A DNA stretch of 64,000 nucleotides from Anaeramoeba flamelloides (GCA_027625915.1 JANTQA010000032.1:4402001-4466000); one strand, 5' to 3'; positions 9,473 through 22,479 are shown, counted from the first letter of the stretch. A program made the numbers and translations. Notes: generated by a model from the letters alone, not told the origin.

Positions 9473-11988
9473 TTGTCTTTGAGAATTTAATGTTTTAAGG
9501 TTATAAATATTATTTGAAAAGGGAAAAGATTTAATAGAAGAGAACTTTTTACGAATAAATTGTTTTATTATTTTTCTTATTTATTTTTTTATAGAATATT
9601 TAACAGTTCACTTCCTTTTTTTGTGATCTTTTTTCACGTATTTTTTTTTTTATATAAATTCTTTATAAAATACAATTTTATTTTAATCATAAAAAAAAAT
9701 AATTAAAAGATAATTCGAAAACAAAAATAATATATGAAATATATATTTATATTATTTTAATAATATTTGTTTCTCAAACTTTTTTCATATCTTAATAAAT
9801 AATGTTTTTTACCAAAACCTATCCATTCATTTTTATTATTAAATTCAGAAAATTTCTTTAAATTTTACAAGATAATTTTTTGAAAAAGTTTTACTTTTGA
9901 ATTTTCTTTTTCTTTTTTGTATTCAAAATAAACTTTGTTTCTGTCTTATGTTGCCAAAAAAAAATTCCAAATATCAATTATTTTTTATAATTGACTCTTG
10001 AAGAACAAAACAAGAATTAAGTGTAATAATATCATCAAAGAATAGTTGATATGTGTATGAACTAAATCTAATAAATTAATAGATTTTCTTAACTATTAAA
10101 TAATTCAAATTCTTAGGTTTACTTATTGAGAAAAAAAAAAACAAAGGATCTTATGAAAAAATCCACAGGAAAAAAAAAATATTTTTAAAGATCTCAATGA
10201 CTTAAATTTGAAAAATAAATATTTCTCTGAGATCTCCAATAGTAAAAAAAGTTGAAAAAATTATTTCCAAAAAATCAAATAAAGTAAAAAATGATTCAAA
10301 GGATCTAAATTATATAAATTCAAAAAAAAAAGAAAAAATTTGAAAAGATATCTCAATTATTCCAAAATTTTAAATAATAAAAAAAAAAGTATCAAATCCA
10401 CACCAGCAAAAGATTCAATATATTAAAAAAAGTATCCATAAATCATTACATATAGAAAATCATATTAAAAAAAATCCAATCTTTTCTTATTTTATATTTC
10501 CAATCCATAAATTCCACTAATTTGCAGCAAATTACTTTCTTTAAGGATAAAATAGATTTAATTAAATTTTTGATTATTCTATAATCGTCTACATTTTACA
10601 TAGTATTTTTTTTTTTTTTTTTTTTTTTTTGTTAAAAATGTACATTTAAATACTGAAAAAAATGAAAAAAAAAAAAATTTGAGATCTCAAAAAGTATCAA
10701 AAAGTCCGATTTCACAACTCCAACAGTTGTGTTTACAATAATAAATTTAAACGATTTTAATGGGAAATTGATTAATATTATAATGTATTCTTTATAAACA
10801 TCACAGTACTTTTTTGGGAAATATATAATTTATTAAACTAGAACTACCCAGCTTTGGAAAATAATTGTAAAATCTAGATTAGTATATATACATTAGGAGT
10901 TTTTGGGAAAAATATTTTATTTCTTGAAATGATTATTTTTTGGAGATTCATTTTATTTCAAAAAAAAAGTTTTTGACCACCACCTTTCCAAAATAAATTG
11001 TCTATATATTCTATCTTTGTATACTATTTAATTCCTAATGATTGTTAAAAAAATTTAAATAATACATAGGTATTGTAAAAAAATAATTTTTCAAACAGTT
11101 CATAAAACTCTTAATATTTGTATTATTTTTCTATAATTATTCTTCAATTGTTTTTAAAATAAAATGAGATTGTTCTCATTTCTTATTTGGAAATTACTAA
11201 TAGGTTCATTGAAATAATAATTTCATTAAAGAAAAGAAAATCATTTTTTTTTTTCATTTTCAAATTTATTAAAAAATATTCTAATTATTTAACCAAAATT
11301 ACTTCAAATAAAAACTTCAAATAATAAAAAGTTATTGGAAACATTTTTAATTAAATTAATTTTATTACTGTTTAAATGAGTAAAGTAATTTAATTTCAAT
11401 TTATTTTTTGATTATTTTTGTTAAAATAGAACATATTTTTCATTGATTTTCATCTCACAAAAAAAGTACTCAAATAATCGCATGACTTTTATTCAGCGAA
11501 TCACTTATTTAACAATTTCCCCCTTTTAAAGTGTTGGAAAGTATTGAAAGGTTTGTAAATTATCTGAAAGGTTGTGGATTTGACTTGAAGTTTGAAGATA
11601 CTCACAGTTTTGTCAAGTCGTGTGATTTTATTATGAGTAACACTTTTCTTATTTTTTCTTCAAAAACTAAAATAAGTTTTAAAATTTTTCAAATGCTGTT
11701 GGTATTCTAGATTCTCTGTAAAATACAAAAGAAATACAACAAGTTCAAAATTCTCTCTTTACAGATTAAATTATTTTTACCATTTCACCCTTAATCTAAC
11801 AAAAAACCTAACTTTTTTATTTTTTTTACATTTTTGTTCAAAAGCAAATTGTTTTCAACAAAATCTAAAGATTCATACCATTTGAATATTTTTTTCAATA
11901 AAAAACTCTCACAAAGATACCACACACCTTTTGTGCTTCAAATAAATAAACCAAATACAAGTTTATACATTCTAAATTATTTCACCAA
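9473..11988. other. Intergenic, no gene seen
   Basis: 2.5 kb of A/T-rich DNA between the chaperone and SLX9-like genes. No open frame of note. There are long homopolymers, such as T at 10607-10630, and one short dispersed repeat at 11480-11640 (listed). I see nothing else I can support. Confidence 0.5.
11480..11640 (+). repeat. Short dispersed repeat upstream of the SLX9-like gene
   Basis: About 160 bp, beginning CGCATGACTTTTATT and ending GTCGTGTGATTTTATT; related to 5015-5145 and more weakly to 57630-57730. The ends look like partly eroded inverted repeats, so a foldback MITE is likely. It lies about 350 bp before the gene start. Confidence 0.4.
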
Positions 11989-12507
11989 ATGAACAGAAAA
12001 TCCAAAACAAAATCAAAAAGAAAGAAAGCCGAGTCTGCATTAAAGCAAAAAAAAAATGAAAAATTTGAAAACTCCTTGAACACAGTCGAGATCTCAAAAA
12101 AAAAAATGAGAAGAAAGAAAAAAAAAAAAAGATCAAAATTACTTGAAAAGCAATTTTTTCTAAGACAACTTCACCAACAGAAAGGAATAAGAATTCCACA
12201 AGAACTTAAGAATACAAAGGGACCTCTTACTGAAACAGAAAAATTAACTTTATCAATCCCCCAAATCAAAAAGAATTTAAACAACCCACTTCAGGGTGTG
12301 AATCCAAAGAAAAAAAATTCCAAAAAAAAGAGAAAACAAAACAAAAAGAAAAATCCTGGATCATTGTTCCGAACACAAAAACAAAGAAGACAAATTGAAC
12401 AACAAGAAATGGAGCAATTTCAAAATGTTCTTGGAAATTCGTTATTTTTATCCAACCCCAATAATGCAATTACTGAACACTTAAAAAGTACAATCCTTAA
12501 AAAATAA
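11989..12507 (+). CDS. SLX9: SLX9-like ribosome biogenesis protein
   Basis: Encodes 172 aa, very Lys-rich, in one exon. Two conserved segments of Slx9/FAM207A are present in order. A basic helix, KLLEKQFFLRQLHQ (about 50-63), corresponds to the KxKLxxRxxxFLxxL segment. The C-terminal block is QIEQQEMEQFQNVLGNSLF followed by SNPNNAITEHL (about 135-165), matching the family pattern E..RF..VL....F..NP..AI...L. The short PGSLFRTQKQRRQ just before it also matches yeast. In yeast, Slx9 binds pre-40S particles and the 20S/35S pre-rRNA and helps ITS1 processing and export of pre-40S. The middle is low-complexity Lys/Asn. The first in-frame ATG follows a typical A-rich leader. The match is by eye over short blocks, so the family assignment is probable rather than certain. 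Confidence 0.68.
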   Translation: MNRKSKTKSKRKKAESALKQKKNEKFENSLNTVEISKKKMRRKKKKKRSKLLEKQFFLRQLHQQKGIRIPQELKNTKGPLTETEKLTLSIPQIKKNLNNPLQGVNPKKKNSKKKRKQNKKKNPGSLFRTQKQRRQIEQQEMEQFQNVLGNSLFLSNPNNAITEHLKSTILKK

Positions 12508-14069
12508 AATAATTTTTTAATTTTATTTTCGATCTTCTTTTTCTTTTCTTTTTTCTTTTCTTTTTCTCTTTTTACAATTTGGTTACATGAATTTGTTTTA
12601 GTTACCCTTGAGGAAATTTTTAGTATCTCCCATTAATAATTTTCAAATTTGGTTTGATGACGTGATTTTCAAAAAACAAATCTTTTTTACTTTTTTAAGG
12701 GGGTGATACCAATCTTCAAAATTCAGGTGCTTTGTTGTTTTACAAAGAATTTTAAGATCTTTATCTGAAAAAGAAGTTTTTCAAAACCTACAGTTTGATT
12801 TAACTATTTAATTATTAATCTCTCTATTGATATTTGAAATTTAAATGAGCCAAAACTTTCAGTTCATTTTCATTTTCGCTTCTTGAAAATCCCTTTCATT
12901 TAGGATTCTTGGTTCGTTAAAGAGACTAACCCATACATAGATCAAAAAAAAGTACCAAACAAATTATTAGATACACGAATTACAATCTATTTCTTGAAAT
13001 TTAAAGTGATCCAAAAAACTCGTGTCTAAAACATAAAGCCTGTTTTTCAAAAAAAAAACCTATACTTTTTTTTTTCTTTTTGTTCCAATGCTACAACTGA
13101 TTTGAAAATCAAAAGTATTACTAAGTTCAAATCAATTTTGAAAGGTAAAATCCTTATTATTTTTAGTAAAATTTAAATTTTGAATGAAATTTGTTCAAAA
13201 TTTTTTGTAATATTCTCAGTGTTTTTTGAAATTTTCTGTTTTTTTGATAGAAAAAATATTCTCTGAAATTGTTCTCTATTTTGTAACAAAAATTTTTACA
13301 TTTAATCTTTTATATTTAGAATTTCTTTTTTGAATAATAAGAACTTGGATAAACCAATATGCCATTCAATTTATGTTTATTGTTGGTTTCTTTGACCATT
13401 TAATATACAATAGGTGTTCTATAAACATGAAAAGGTGCTTTTATTTGAAGGATTAATTAAGTTGAGTATGAATGGGTTAATTTGACATCAACAATAGCCG
13501 AAATAAAAAGATAAATGAAGCGAAAATTAATGCCGAATTTTTATTCAAAAACAAATAATCATTTTTATATTTGGCTACAATTCTTTAAATAATGTTCAAA
13601 TATGAAAGTGTTTATGATTTCTAAAGAAAAACATAATATTTATTATAGCTCATATATTTTCAAATGGGGATCTTTATCCATATTATTTTGGAGAAAATCT
13701 AGACTTTAAAAAAAAATCAAAATAATACTATATTTTTATTCAATTTTGTTAAACAATTAATTTTTAATAAACAACTAAAGAATAATATATTTGATATTGT
13801 TCAAAATTAAGACTTATAATTTATAGTGTCATTTGTTAATGATAAAAAAATTTTTACCCTTTATTGAAATATCTTTTTTCTTTTTTTTTTTTTCATTTTT
13901 TTTTTTTATTTTTAAGAAAATTTAGAAAAAAATAACAGAGAAAATGTAAATAAGCATAAAAATATATGAATGTGTGTAATGTCTTTTAACAGGGTTATCT
14001 TTATTATCAAAATTTCTTCTTGTGACCTTTTTTGCTTTGGAAATTTAGTAATAAAAAACTGTCATGTTT

Positions 14070-14265
14070 ATTTTAGAAATTATGAGACTTTTTTTTTCAT
14101 CTATGAATTTTTTTTATTTATTTTTTAAATATCCAGTTTTTACATTGCTAGAATTTAAAAAAGTGAATTATATCTAAAATTTGATTGTTAATTTGTTCTT
14201 GGAAACAAAAGAATTTGTATTTTGTTAATAGGTTATTTATCGGATGTCACAATTTTTAAAATATT
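14070..14265 (+). repeat. TGACTCAC foldback repeat, degraded copy
   Basis: Parallels 14953-15146: TAATAAAAAACTGTCATG just before it, AAATTATGAGACTTTTTTTT at the left end, AAAAAGTGAATTATA in the middle, TTGTTCTTGGAA later, and GATGTCACAATTTTTAAAA at the right end. More diverged than its partner. Confidence 0.5.
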
Positions 14266-14952
14266 TTTTCTTTGTAGAAATAATTCATCAAATACTATTA
14301 TTTTTAAGAATTCTCATTTTTATAAATTTCTGAGAATCTTTATAAACAAATAACATTTCAAAGGTAATCATTTTACAAATATGCAAGAAAATGAAATAGA
14401 TATTAATAAAATACCAAATACAACATCGAATTAGAATAAATCTAGGAAAAGTTCTTTAAAAATCCGATTATATCAAAAAAAAAAAAAAAAAAAAAAATTA
14501 GAATCCTAGTAAGAAGAAGAAAACTGGTAATAAAATAAATACTATAAATAATCAATTTTATATACAACCTTAATAAAAATAGTAATAACTAAACTATTTT
14601 TCATAAAATTTGACTCACTTTATAATGTTGATGGGGGTTATTTTGAGGGTTTATTCCAGTATTCTTTACCAAAAATATTTTCTAATTTTTGGATCAGAAT
14701 CATTTTTTCTAATTTTGCAAATTTTAGTTTTGCTTTTTCAAATTTTTGTTTTTCTTTTTCTTTTTTTTTCTTTTTTTTTTTTTTTGTTTTTGATCATGCG
14801 GAAAAAAAAAGAGATCTTCGAAAAGACAAATAATCACTAAGAAAATTTCGACTATGAAACGTCTTTGAAAATGGATTTAATTATTCATAAAAAATCTTAT
14901 TGTTCAACTTTTTTTAAGTGAAAGTTCAGTAATAAAAAATCCGTAATGCTCA

Positions 14953-15146
14953 TTTCAAAAATTGTGACTCACTTTTTTTTCGTTTTTGGTTTTATTTTTT
15001 TTAATTTTTAATATATCGGGCTTTTATTGATTTAAAATGACTTAAAAGTGAATTACAAATTATATTTAGTTATTTATTGTTCTTGAATATTAAAGGGTAA
15101 TTTTTTTGTTTCAATTTATTATTTCAAGTGAGTCACAATTTTTGAA
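14953..15146 (+). repeat. TGACTCAC foldback repeat (small TIR element)
   Basis: About 194 bp bounded by TTCAAAAATTGTGACTCACTT on the left (split: TTCAAAAATTGTG, ACTCACTT) and by its complement AAGTGAGTCACAATTTTTGA on the right. The interior is T-rich. The terminal inverted repeat and small size suggest a MITE; I could not establish a target-site duplication. Confidence 0.6.
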
Positions 15147-16795
15147 AAAGAGTTTAGAATAAAGATCCCTAATAAACCGAATTCAAATAAAAATTTATTT
15201 GAAATAGTTTAAATGGATATACATTAACAAGGGAGTAGATTATAAAATATAATTTAACTTTGGAAGAATAAAAATTGATTCGGAAGACTATTTCATATGG
15301 AGAAGTGAAAAAATAGAAAAATCATGTAACGAAAAAAAAAAAACTCAGAAAAAAATCAAAAAGTTTTTTTTTTCAGAATATAATGAAGAAACCTTTAATT
15401 ACTGAGTATATTTGGATAAAAGAAATTCAAGATATATAAACACAATATATATTCAGATCAATGTAACATGATATAAGTACACGTGATCATTATTCAAAAG
15501 ATTTTTGGTCTTATAATCACACAAACCGATCCCTATTCCAAAAACTCTAAACTTTTTACTTATTGTTTTTTTAATTCTTTATTTTATTTTTATTTTATTT
15601 TTTATTTTTAATTTTTCTTTTTTTTTTTATTCTTCTTTTAATTTTTATCAATCTCTTAATTTAAATTTTGTTTTATAAAACTAAATTAAGATTAAAATTT
15701 TTTTAACAACTGTTTTTAATCATAAATTGAATTAGAAATCTTGAATTTAGCAAATTAAAAATTTTAATTTGAAATGATTAATTTTTCGACAAATAAAAAT
15801 CCTTCTCAATACGAGATTAAACAACTATTTAAAAATAAAATACCAGAAAAAAAGTTTGAATTTTATTATTGCTAATTTATTGAATACCCTGAATTTAAAA
15901 AGAGTTAGTATTTTTTTTTTTCATAAAATTAGGAATTTTATAAAAACAAAATTGTTATTATTTAAATAGTTAATTTGGGAATACTAATTCATTGTTTTTT
16001 ATATATAATTATTAATTGTAATTAATTTTAAATGTTTGGGTATATTTTAAAAAATGAGAAATAATGTTAAAACTGGTTGATAATTTATACTCTCTGAGTT
16101 ATTATTAAAACAATGTAATAATTAAGATATTGTTAATAATTGTTGTTTTGAAAATGATCAAATTAAAAAGTATTTCTAAAGGATGGGTATCCGAAATTAA
16201 TTATCAGTGTCTACTAAAAATGCCAAATTCTCACTTTTGTAATAGCTCTTGTGATCCTTTATCCAAAGATTAAAATATATTTTTTTCTCAAAAAAATATA
16301 ACTATTTTGGACTTTTATTGGCTTTTTTTTTTTTTTTTTTTTTGGTTTTTATTTTTTATTCTACTCTAAAAATTCACTTACTAAGGTCTTTTAAAAACAT
16401 CAAAGAAGATACTGATTAGATTTGTTTTTTTATTCAAGTCGGCTTATACACATATTGGTACTAATAACTCAGTTAAATTGAAAAATTACCCCATAAATTG
16501 AAAACACTAATAATTGCCAATTTAAGGCAACTTAGTCTTTCCAATATTACAAAATACAAAAAAAAAAAAAAAAAAATTAGATTTCTATACAAAAATATTT
16601 GATTATATATTTGGAGAAATGGTTGTAAATATCTTTTCCAAAATTTTAGGTTGGGATTTTTTTTTATCTGGGAAATTTTTAGAATATGCCCTCGCACGCC
16701 CTTAGTGTATTTTTCCAGTTTTTAAAATATTATTTTGAAATATTTTCAATTTAATGATTTTGTGGTTTTTATTATATTTTTTTGTTACAGTCAGT

Positions 16796-16986
16796 TTCAC
16801 TTTTAAGGTACAAACTTTCAACAGAATTTAAGGCACAAAAAAATCAAAAATGAAAGCACAAAATTGCAATTTTTTTTTTTTACAAATTATTTTTACTAGA
16901 ATTTGAATTTTGTTCTTTAATTTGAGATTTTTTTTTTGCTTTAAATTTCCTTGAAAGATTGTACCTTAAAAGTGAAATTGACTGTA
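16796..16986. mobile_element. Tc1/mariner-type foldback MITE, copy B
   Basis: 191 bp, one of the best-preserved copies. It starts TACAGTCAGTTTCACTTTTA and ends with the inverted form GTGAAATTGACTGTA. It is nearly palindromic throughout. If the outer TA is the duplicated target, the element proper is CAGTCAG..CTGACTG. No coding capacity. Confidence 0.85.
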
Positions 16987-17150
16987 AACAAAAATAAAAA
17001 AATTGATTCGAAATTTTCTTTGAATAAAGACCTTATCTTTTTTTCAAGTTTAAAATGATTATTTTTATTTTTTTGAAATCTAATCAAGATTTTTAATATA
17101 TACAACTTTTAAAAAATCTAAAAATATTTTCACATGTTATCTTTGTTATG

Positions 17151-18364
17151 ACCTTAGTCTCTTCCAAAGAGAATTTTATGATTAAAATGTGTTGTTTGTA
17201 AATATAAACCCCTTTAATAGTCGATAAAAATAATTCATATATTTTTAAATAATCTGATTAGTTACATAGTATTATTTGTTTATGACATCAATTAAAAATG
17301 ATCTTAAACATTAGAAAAAAACCAACAATTTTTGAAAAAAAACTACTTTTTGGGGCAAATTTAAAGGTTATAAGTTCAATTTAGTTACGATAAAGTCCCA
17401 GAATATCTTTTTTAAATTTGTGTTTAATTGTTAATTTATGGCTAAATATTTCAGATTGTTTTAAAAATCGAATAATAACTGATAGATTATTTTGACAAAT
17501 TATTTTTTAGCAAATATTACTTAGCCACATATTGGATAATTTAATTGTTTCAAAATAACTGAAACAAATTTTTAATTCAACATTTCAAAATAAGTTTTAA
17601 TTAAATCATTTAATATTAAAAATTGTTAATATTCTGAATTAAAAAGCTTAAATTATTAATTTCTCTTGTAGAATTGGGAACTTTCATGATTAGTGTTAAT
17701 TGTAAAATTAAAAAAATCAAAATTCCATTCTTCTTTCCAAAATAATCACATACCAAGAATTAAAGCAACCCATCAAAACTCATAATTCTAAAAGGTGAAA
17801 TTAATCTTTTAAGTTTCTTATAAGAATTAAAAAATTGAATTTTTACAAGTTTTTACCCGATTTTTTTGCAAGCCGAATGATAATTTTGTTCCATTTATTT
17901 TGTAACAAAAGTTATTTTTAATTCTTGGAAGGTGATTTTTTTGGTAAGTTGAATGGATATTTTTATCTTTTTTATTTTGTAATTAACTGCATATTAAAAA
18001 TACAAATCACTTTATAAAAAGTAAACAAAAATAATCTTTTACTTTTAATGTTGATCATTTAAGAGTTAATCTTTGAAATTAAAAAAATTCAAAAAATACT
18101 AACTTTTGAAAGTTCTAACTTTTAATTATGAAATACTGGATACTATTATTTTGATTTTTAATTTTAGATTTAGGAAAAGGAATTATTAAAAAAAAATTTT
18201 CAAAATGACAATTTTTTCATTGTGATCATTAGTAAAAAATTTAATAAATTATTTAATAATATCCGAATAGATTTTTTAACTATTTGAGCCAGATAGAACT
18301 AACACCATTAACACCCGATTTCAAATTCTTTAATTATTGGTGAATCTCGGGTAACGTTAATCCC
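17151..18364. mobile_element. GGGATTAGC/TTAA element, long degraded copy
   Basis: The right part (about 18030-18364) matches the right half of 44436-45181: TTAATCTTTGAAATT, TTTTAGATTTAGGAA, TGTGATCATTAGTAAAAA, ATTTGAGCC, and the terminal GTTAATCCCTTAA. The left part (17151-17500) matches its left half: CTTCCAAAGAGAA, ATCAATTAAAAATGATCT, TTTTGACAAATTATTT. About 470 bp in the middle has no counterpart in the two shorter copies, so it either carries an insertion or represents a longer parent element. No open frame survives. Confidence 0.55.
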
Positions 18365-18541
18365 TTAAATAATTATAATAAATCTTCCAAGTAAAAGTTA
18401 GTCAATTGAAAAATTTATTGAGTAATTGTATCTTCTTCCAGTTTTTTGTTCATAAGGTAAATTAAGCAATGTATTCGTTAAAAAAATAATAAAAAATATA
18501 AAATGAATTTCATTTTTTTTTAAAATAATTGTAACTATCTA

Positions 18542-20053
18542 ATGTCTGAAGAGCAACTTAAGAAGTTAAAACTTGTTAATTTAAAAGCTTTCCTAAAAAG
18601 AGAAGGTGTCAAAATTCCAAAAAACACAAAGAAAAAACAATTAATATCGTTGGCACTTCAAAATCAAAAAGAAAAAAAAAAAGAAAAAACCAAAAAAACA
18701 AAAAAAAGAACAACAAACAAAAAACAAACAAAAACACGAAAAAGAAAAAAAGTTAAAAATGATCAAGAACAATACCAAGAGTTTGGAAATGAAATAGAAG
18801 AAGAAAACTTATTACCAAAAATGAGTAAATCGGTAATTAACACCAGAAGAACAACTCTTGCCACAATAGTCTCAGAGTCCCCTGTAATCTTGGTTACTGG
18901 GAAAACTCCAGACAGGTCTGGTAAGAAAAAGAAAAACAAAAAAAGGAAAAAGAGAAGACTAAAAAACAATAAACCACAACGAAGAGAGGAAAATGGTGAA
19001 ACAAACAATGAAAAGCAAAAAAAATCCAAACGATCTCAAAAAAGAGTTCCAAAAAAAAACAAAAAAAAAATTCAAAAAGAAAAAACACAACAACCATCAA
19101 AATTTGAATTTCCAGAAGGGTTTACAGATGCCTTTTCTTCGATCCCAACAAACACAAATAGTAGCATAAAGAAAGAAGAAAAAGAAATCGAAATTGAGAA
19201 TGAAGATGAAAGTGAAGGTGATGATTATGATGAAGAAGAAGAAGAGCTCAAAATAGAAGACGACAGTGATGAAGAAGAGACTGACGGGATTAAAGAAGAG
19301 GAGGAACATATTGAAAAAGAGACTTTCAAAAAGTCAAAATGGAAATTGAATAAAAAACAGCTTCTTGAACAAGAGATTTATAATCAAGAATCTGATTCAC
19401 ACCAAAGAAAGCGTGAATTTGAAGAAAAAGCACCAATAAACGATCAAAAATCCTTGTCAAAAAAAAAAAAAAAATTGAGAACAATCCCAAAAAGTTCGTC
19501 AAACAAGAAACACTTTTCTTCAAATAAAAAAAAAAAATCAAAGTTAAAAGAAAAGAATTACAAAACAACGAAGTCACCATTCAACAAAAGAGAAGAAATC
19601 GCTTATAATAATAATAAAAATTCAAGAATCCAAGAAAATAGTTTTCAATTCCCACAAGAAGAAGTATCCTTCCAAGAACAACACACCAAATCAAATTCAA
19701 AACCATACACAAAATCCAATTTTAATAATAAAAGAAGAAGAAGAAGAACTCAAAATATCGACCAAGATGATGATAAATCCGATGATGGTAATGAGGTTGA
19801 CTTTGCCTTTGATGAAGAATCCGAGGAGGAGGATGATGGGGAAATTAAGCTAAATGGCGATAACAGCGGCATAAGAAATGATCAAAATAATTTGCTTCTC
19901 TCACAAAACAATCAACAAACAACAATAATAATGAATCAAAATAAACAGGAAAAAGCAATATCCCAGCCTTTGTTTATTGCTTACTCTTTTATTTTAATTC
20001 TTTTTGGCATGATGTTAATCTTCCTTCTTTGGAAAATATTTTTTAATCTCTAA
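18542..20053 (+). CDS. HeH/SAP-domain protein with C-terminal transmembrane anchor (candidate inner nuclear membrane protein)
   Basis: Encodes 503 aa in one exon. Residues 5-37 (LKKLKLVNLKAFLKREGVKI then PKNTKKKQLISLALQ) look like a HeH/SAP helix-extension-helix domain, as in Heh1/Src1 and Man1-type nuclear envelope proteins. Several Lys/Arg clusters follow (about 42-65 and 124-180) that would serve as nuclear localisation signals, then an acidic stretch (about 215-260) and more low-complexity sequence. One strongly hydrophobic segment ends the protein (about 477-503, LFIAYSFILILFGMMLIFLL then WKIFFNL). HeH plus nuclear signals plus a tail anchor is the layout of emerin-like and LAP2-like proteins, which bind chromatin at the inner nuclear membrane. 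Heh1 and Man1 themselves have two membrane spans and a lumenal winged-helix domain, absent here. Localisation and function are inferred; the exact family is not recognised. The start is the first ATG and begins the domain cleanly. Confidence 0.72.
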   Translation: MSEEQLKKLKLVNLKAFLKREGVKIPKNTKKKQLISLALQNQKEKKKEKTKKTKKRTTNKKQTKTRKRKKVKNDQEQYQEFGNEIEEENLLPKMSKSVINTRRTTLATIVSESPVILVTGKTPDRSGKKKKNKKRKKRRLKNNKPQRREENGETNNEKQKKSKRSQKRVPKKNKKKIQKEKTQQPSKFEFPEGFTDAFSSIPTNTNSSIKKEEKEIEIENEDESEGDDYDEEEEELKIEDDSDEEETDGIKEEEEHIEKETFKKSKWKLNKKQLLEQEIYNQESDSHQRKREFEEKAPINDQKSLSKKKKKLRTIPKSSSNKKHFSSNKKKKSKLKEKNYKTTKSPFNKREEIAYNNNKNSRIQENSFQFPQEEVSFQEQHTKSNSKPYTKSNFNNKRRRRRTQNIDQDDDKSDDGNEVDFAFDEESEEEDDGEIKLNGDNSGIRNDQNNLLLSQNNQQTTIIMNQNKQEKAISQPLFIAYSFILILFGMMLIFLLWKIFFNL

Positions 20054-20371
20054 TGTTTTATTTTTTTTTCTTTTCTAATTTTTCAATATTTTTGCGAGTT
20101 TTACAACCCAATAATAAAATTTTAATTATTATTTTTTATTTAATTCTCAACCTTTTTTTTTTTTTATTATTTATCTTGTTTGTTTTGTTAAAATTAATAA
20201 ATCAACGCTTCCACCTTTACTTGTATTCATTGAATGTATATAGATATACACTAAACCCCAATTCAAAAATTTAAAAGACACCAAAATTCAATTTTTGAAA
20301 AAAAAAATCTTATTTGATCAATTCTTTAAGGAATAACAAAGTAGAACCAACTATTTAATAAATTATTTTGT

Positions 20372-20760
20372 ACACACTACTTTTTTAAAACCTATAAAAT
20401 CCAACTAATAACTTGTAGAAATACTTTTTAATTTGATTATTTTGAATCAATAATTCAGAACCCAATCTTAATTATTTTAGGAGGATTTGGTAAAAATACA
20501 AAAATTAAATTTTAGAATAGGCTTTATAATTAGTTCTCAATTTTTTTAATATTTTCAACAAATAAAATTAATTCAAAAAAAATAATTCTAATACATATGC
20601 AGGTATATTAGATATGATCAAATAACCAATTTTAATAATAACAAATCGTTTTGTTAATACTCATAATATTTGAAAAAGAATATTACTATAACTTTTACAA
20701 TTTAAAGAAATTAAAATAGATATTTGTGAATAAAATAAATCAACATTTTTTTTTTGATCT
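20372..20760 (+). repeat. 390 bp dispersed repeat, copy 1
   Basis: Aligns by eye with 24410-24790 in the same orientation. Shared words are ACTTTTTTAAAACCT, GAAATACTTTTTAATTTGAT, CCCAATCTTAATTATTT, TTCTCAATTTTTT and ATATTTGTGAATAAAATAAA. No open frame and no terminal repeats seen. Confidence 0.7.
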
Positions 20761-22479
20761 TTTAGGGGGGGGTAGCAACACCATAAAAACCACTGAAATT
20801 GTAATAAGCGATATTTTAGTAAAAATGTATATTGGTTCTCTTAAGTTTTGGATTCCCCAAAAAAACTTCAAAAAAAAATCTAAAACTTTAATTTTGCCAA
20901 TATCAACAATTAAACTTTCATAAAAAATATATTTAAAAATCTAAATTCGGTAAAATGGATTGAATTTTTTATGGATATTAATTTACGAGGTAAGTCTGAA
21001 CTCTTTCACTGGATTTTTTTCAGCTATTTTTTTATATTATATTTGATAATTCTTTGATAATCTCGATATTGGAAAATATTCCCAAAATCTAAATATTCTA
21101 GAGATCTCAAAAAATAATTATACTAATTATGTATTTTCAAAAATTCTTTTTCAGAAAAGAGAATTTTAGATTTTATTAGTATTTCTGATATTTTTTTTTT
21201 ATTTAATAGTGTCGACCTTTTTAATAAGTAATTCATTTTATTTGATAATTTTTTTTAATATTATTTGTCCATTTTTTGTTAATTAATTAAATTCCTTTTT
21301 TTTTTTTTACCTAACTTGAAAAGTTTTAGTAACTTATTTATTATTCATAGAATTATAAACCACTTTTTTTTTATCATACAAAAGTGTTACAATATTTTCT
21401 AGATACTTCTTTTAAATTTTAATAGATATAAATGTATATTTATTTTCAAACTGTTAGACTAGGATTTATTCAAACCATTGTTTATAGTATTTATTCAATT
21501 CCAACCAACCAATTTAACAAAATATATCAGAACAATAAAATCAAAAAAAAAAAAACTATTTTTAACTATTACCTTTCCAATCTTTAAAATTCATTATATT
21601 TGACGTTTTGAAAAATACTATAGAATTCGGATAATTATTCATTTTTGGGTTTCCAAAAGATTAATTTATCAGTTTTATTTCAATTTCTAATCAGTTTTGA
21701 TAAAATTTGTCATTATTTGGTATTGTGAAAATCCATTTTTTAAGAGTAAATTATAAAAAATATATTGATCTTCATACCAGTGTTAAAAATTATTTTTAAT
21801 TTCTTACTTTGTTACTTTTCAAGTATTTTTAACATATTTTAGTTTTAGAAAAAGATTTAATTCAGTCAATATAAAGATCATAAAAGAAACAATAAATTGT
21901 GAAAAATAAATAAAAAGAAACAAATGTAACATTGACTAAATCAACATATATAGATAGTTTGGTACTTGTTTGGTGGATTGGTTGTAAATTTCCATGGGCT
22001 AGACTTTTTATTTTTTGAATAATACTTAAAGTCCAACTGATTATCATATTAGATTTACTAAAAATACAAATACCCAGTTTCATATAAATTATTTAAGTGT
22101 ATTTTATATTTTTAATTCTCTTTAGTTAAAAAAATTGTTTGGCATGTTAATTTTTAAAAAAAGGTAGTTTTAATTCAAATTATTTCACAAAAAGTTTCAA
22201 TATAAAATAAATGATATCAAGAATGTTTTCCATTTCATGTTTTTTTTTGTTGATTTAAGTATAAATTACTGGTTTAAAATTTAAGAACAAGTTCAATTAA
22301 AATGGGAATCTTATGCCAAAAGTCAACACTTTCGCCTTTTGGTACATTTACAATTATATCTAAAAACTTTCTTGTTTGTATAGTGGATGTTTTTATTTGT
22401 GAGTATTTAATATACCCCCTTGTTTAAAAACAATTTATTATATTTTTTTTAACCTAAAATAAAATACCACAAAAGAATG

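Larger units (their letters stand above)
12508..18541. other. 6 kb gene-free region with small repeats
   Basis: No conserved protein found; the open frames at 14610-14840 (+) and 16473-16697 (-) are short hydrophobic translations of T- and A-runs. Supported contents are a pair of foldback repeats (14070-14265 and 14953-15146), a Tc1-type MITE (16796-16986) and a degraded copy of the GGGATTAGC element (about 17151-18364). Long homopolymers are common, for example A at 14477-14497 and T at 16323-16343. Confidence 0.55.

Noticed and set aside
21862-22083. 73-codon minus-strand frame (MKLGICIFSKSNM...) as a possible gene
   Set aside because: No motif I recognise, A/T-rich composition like its surroundings, and no supporting splice or repeat evidence.
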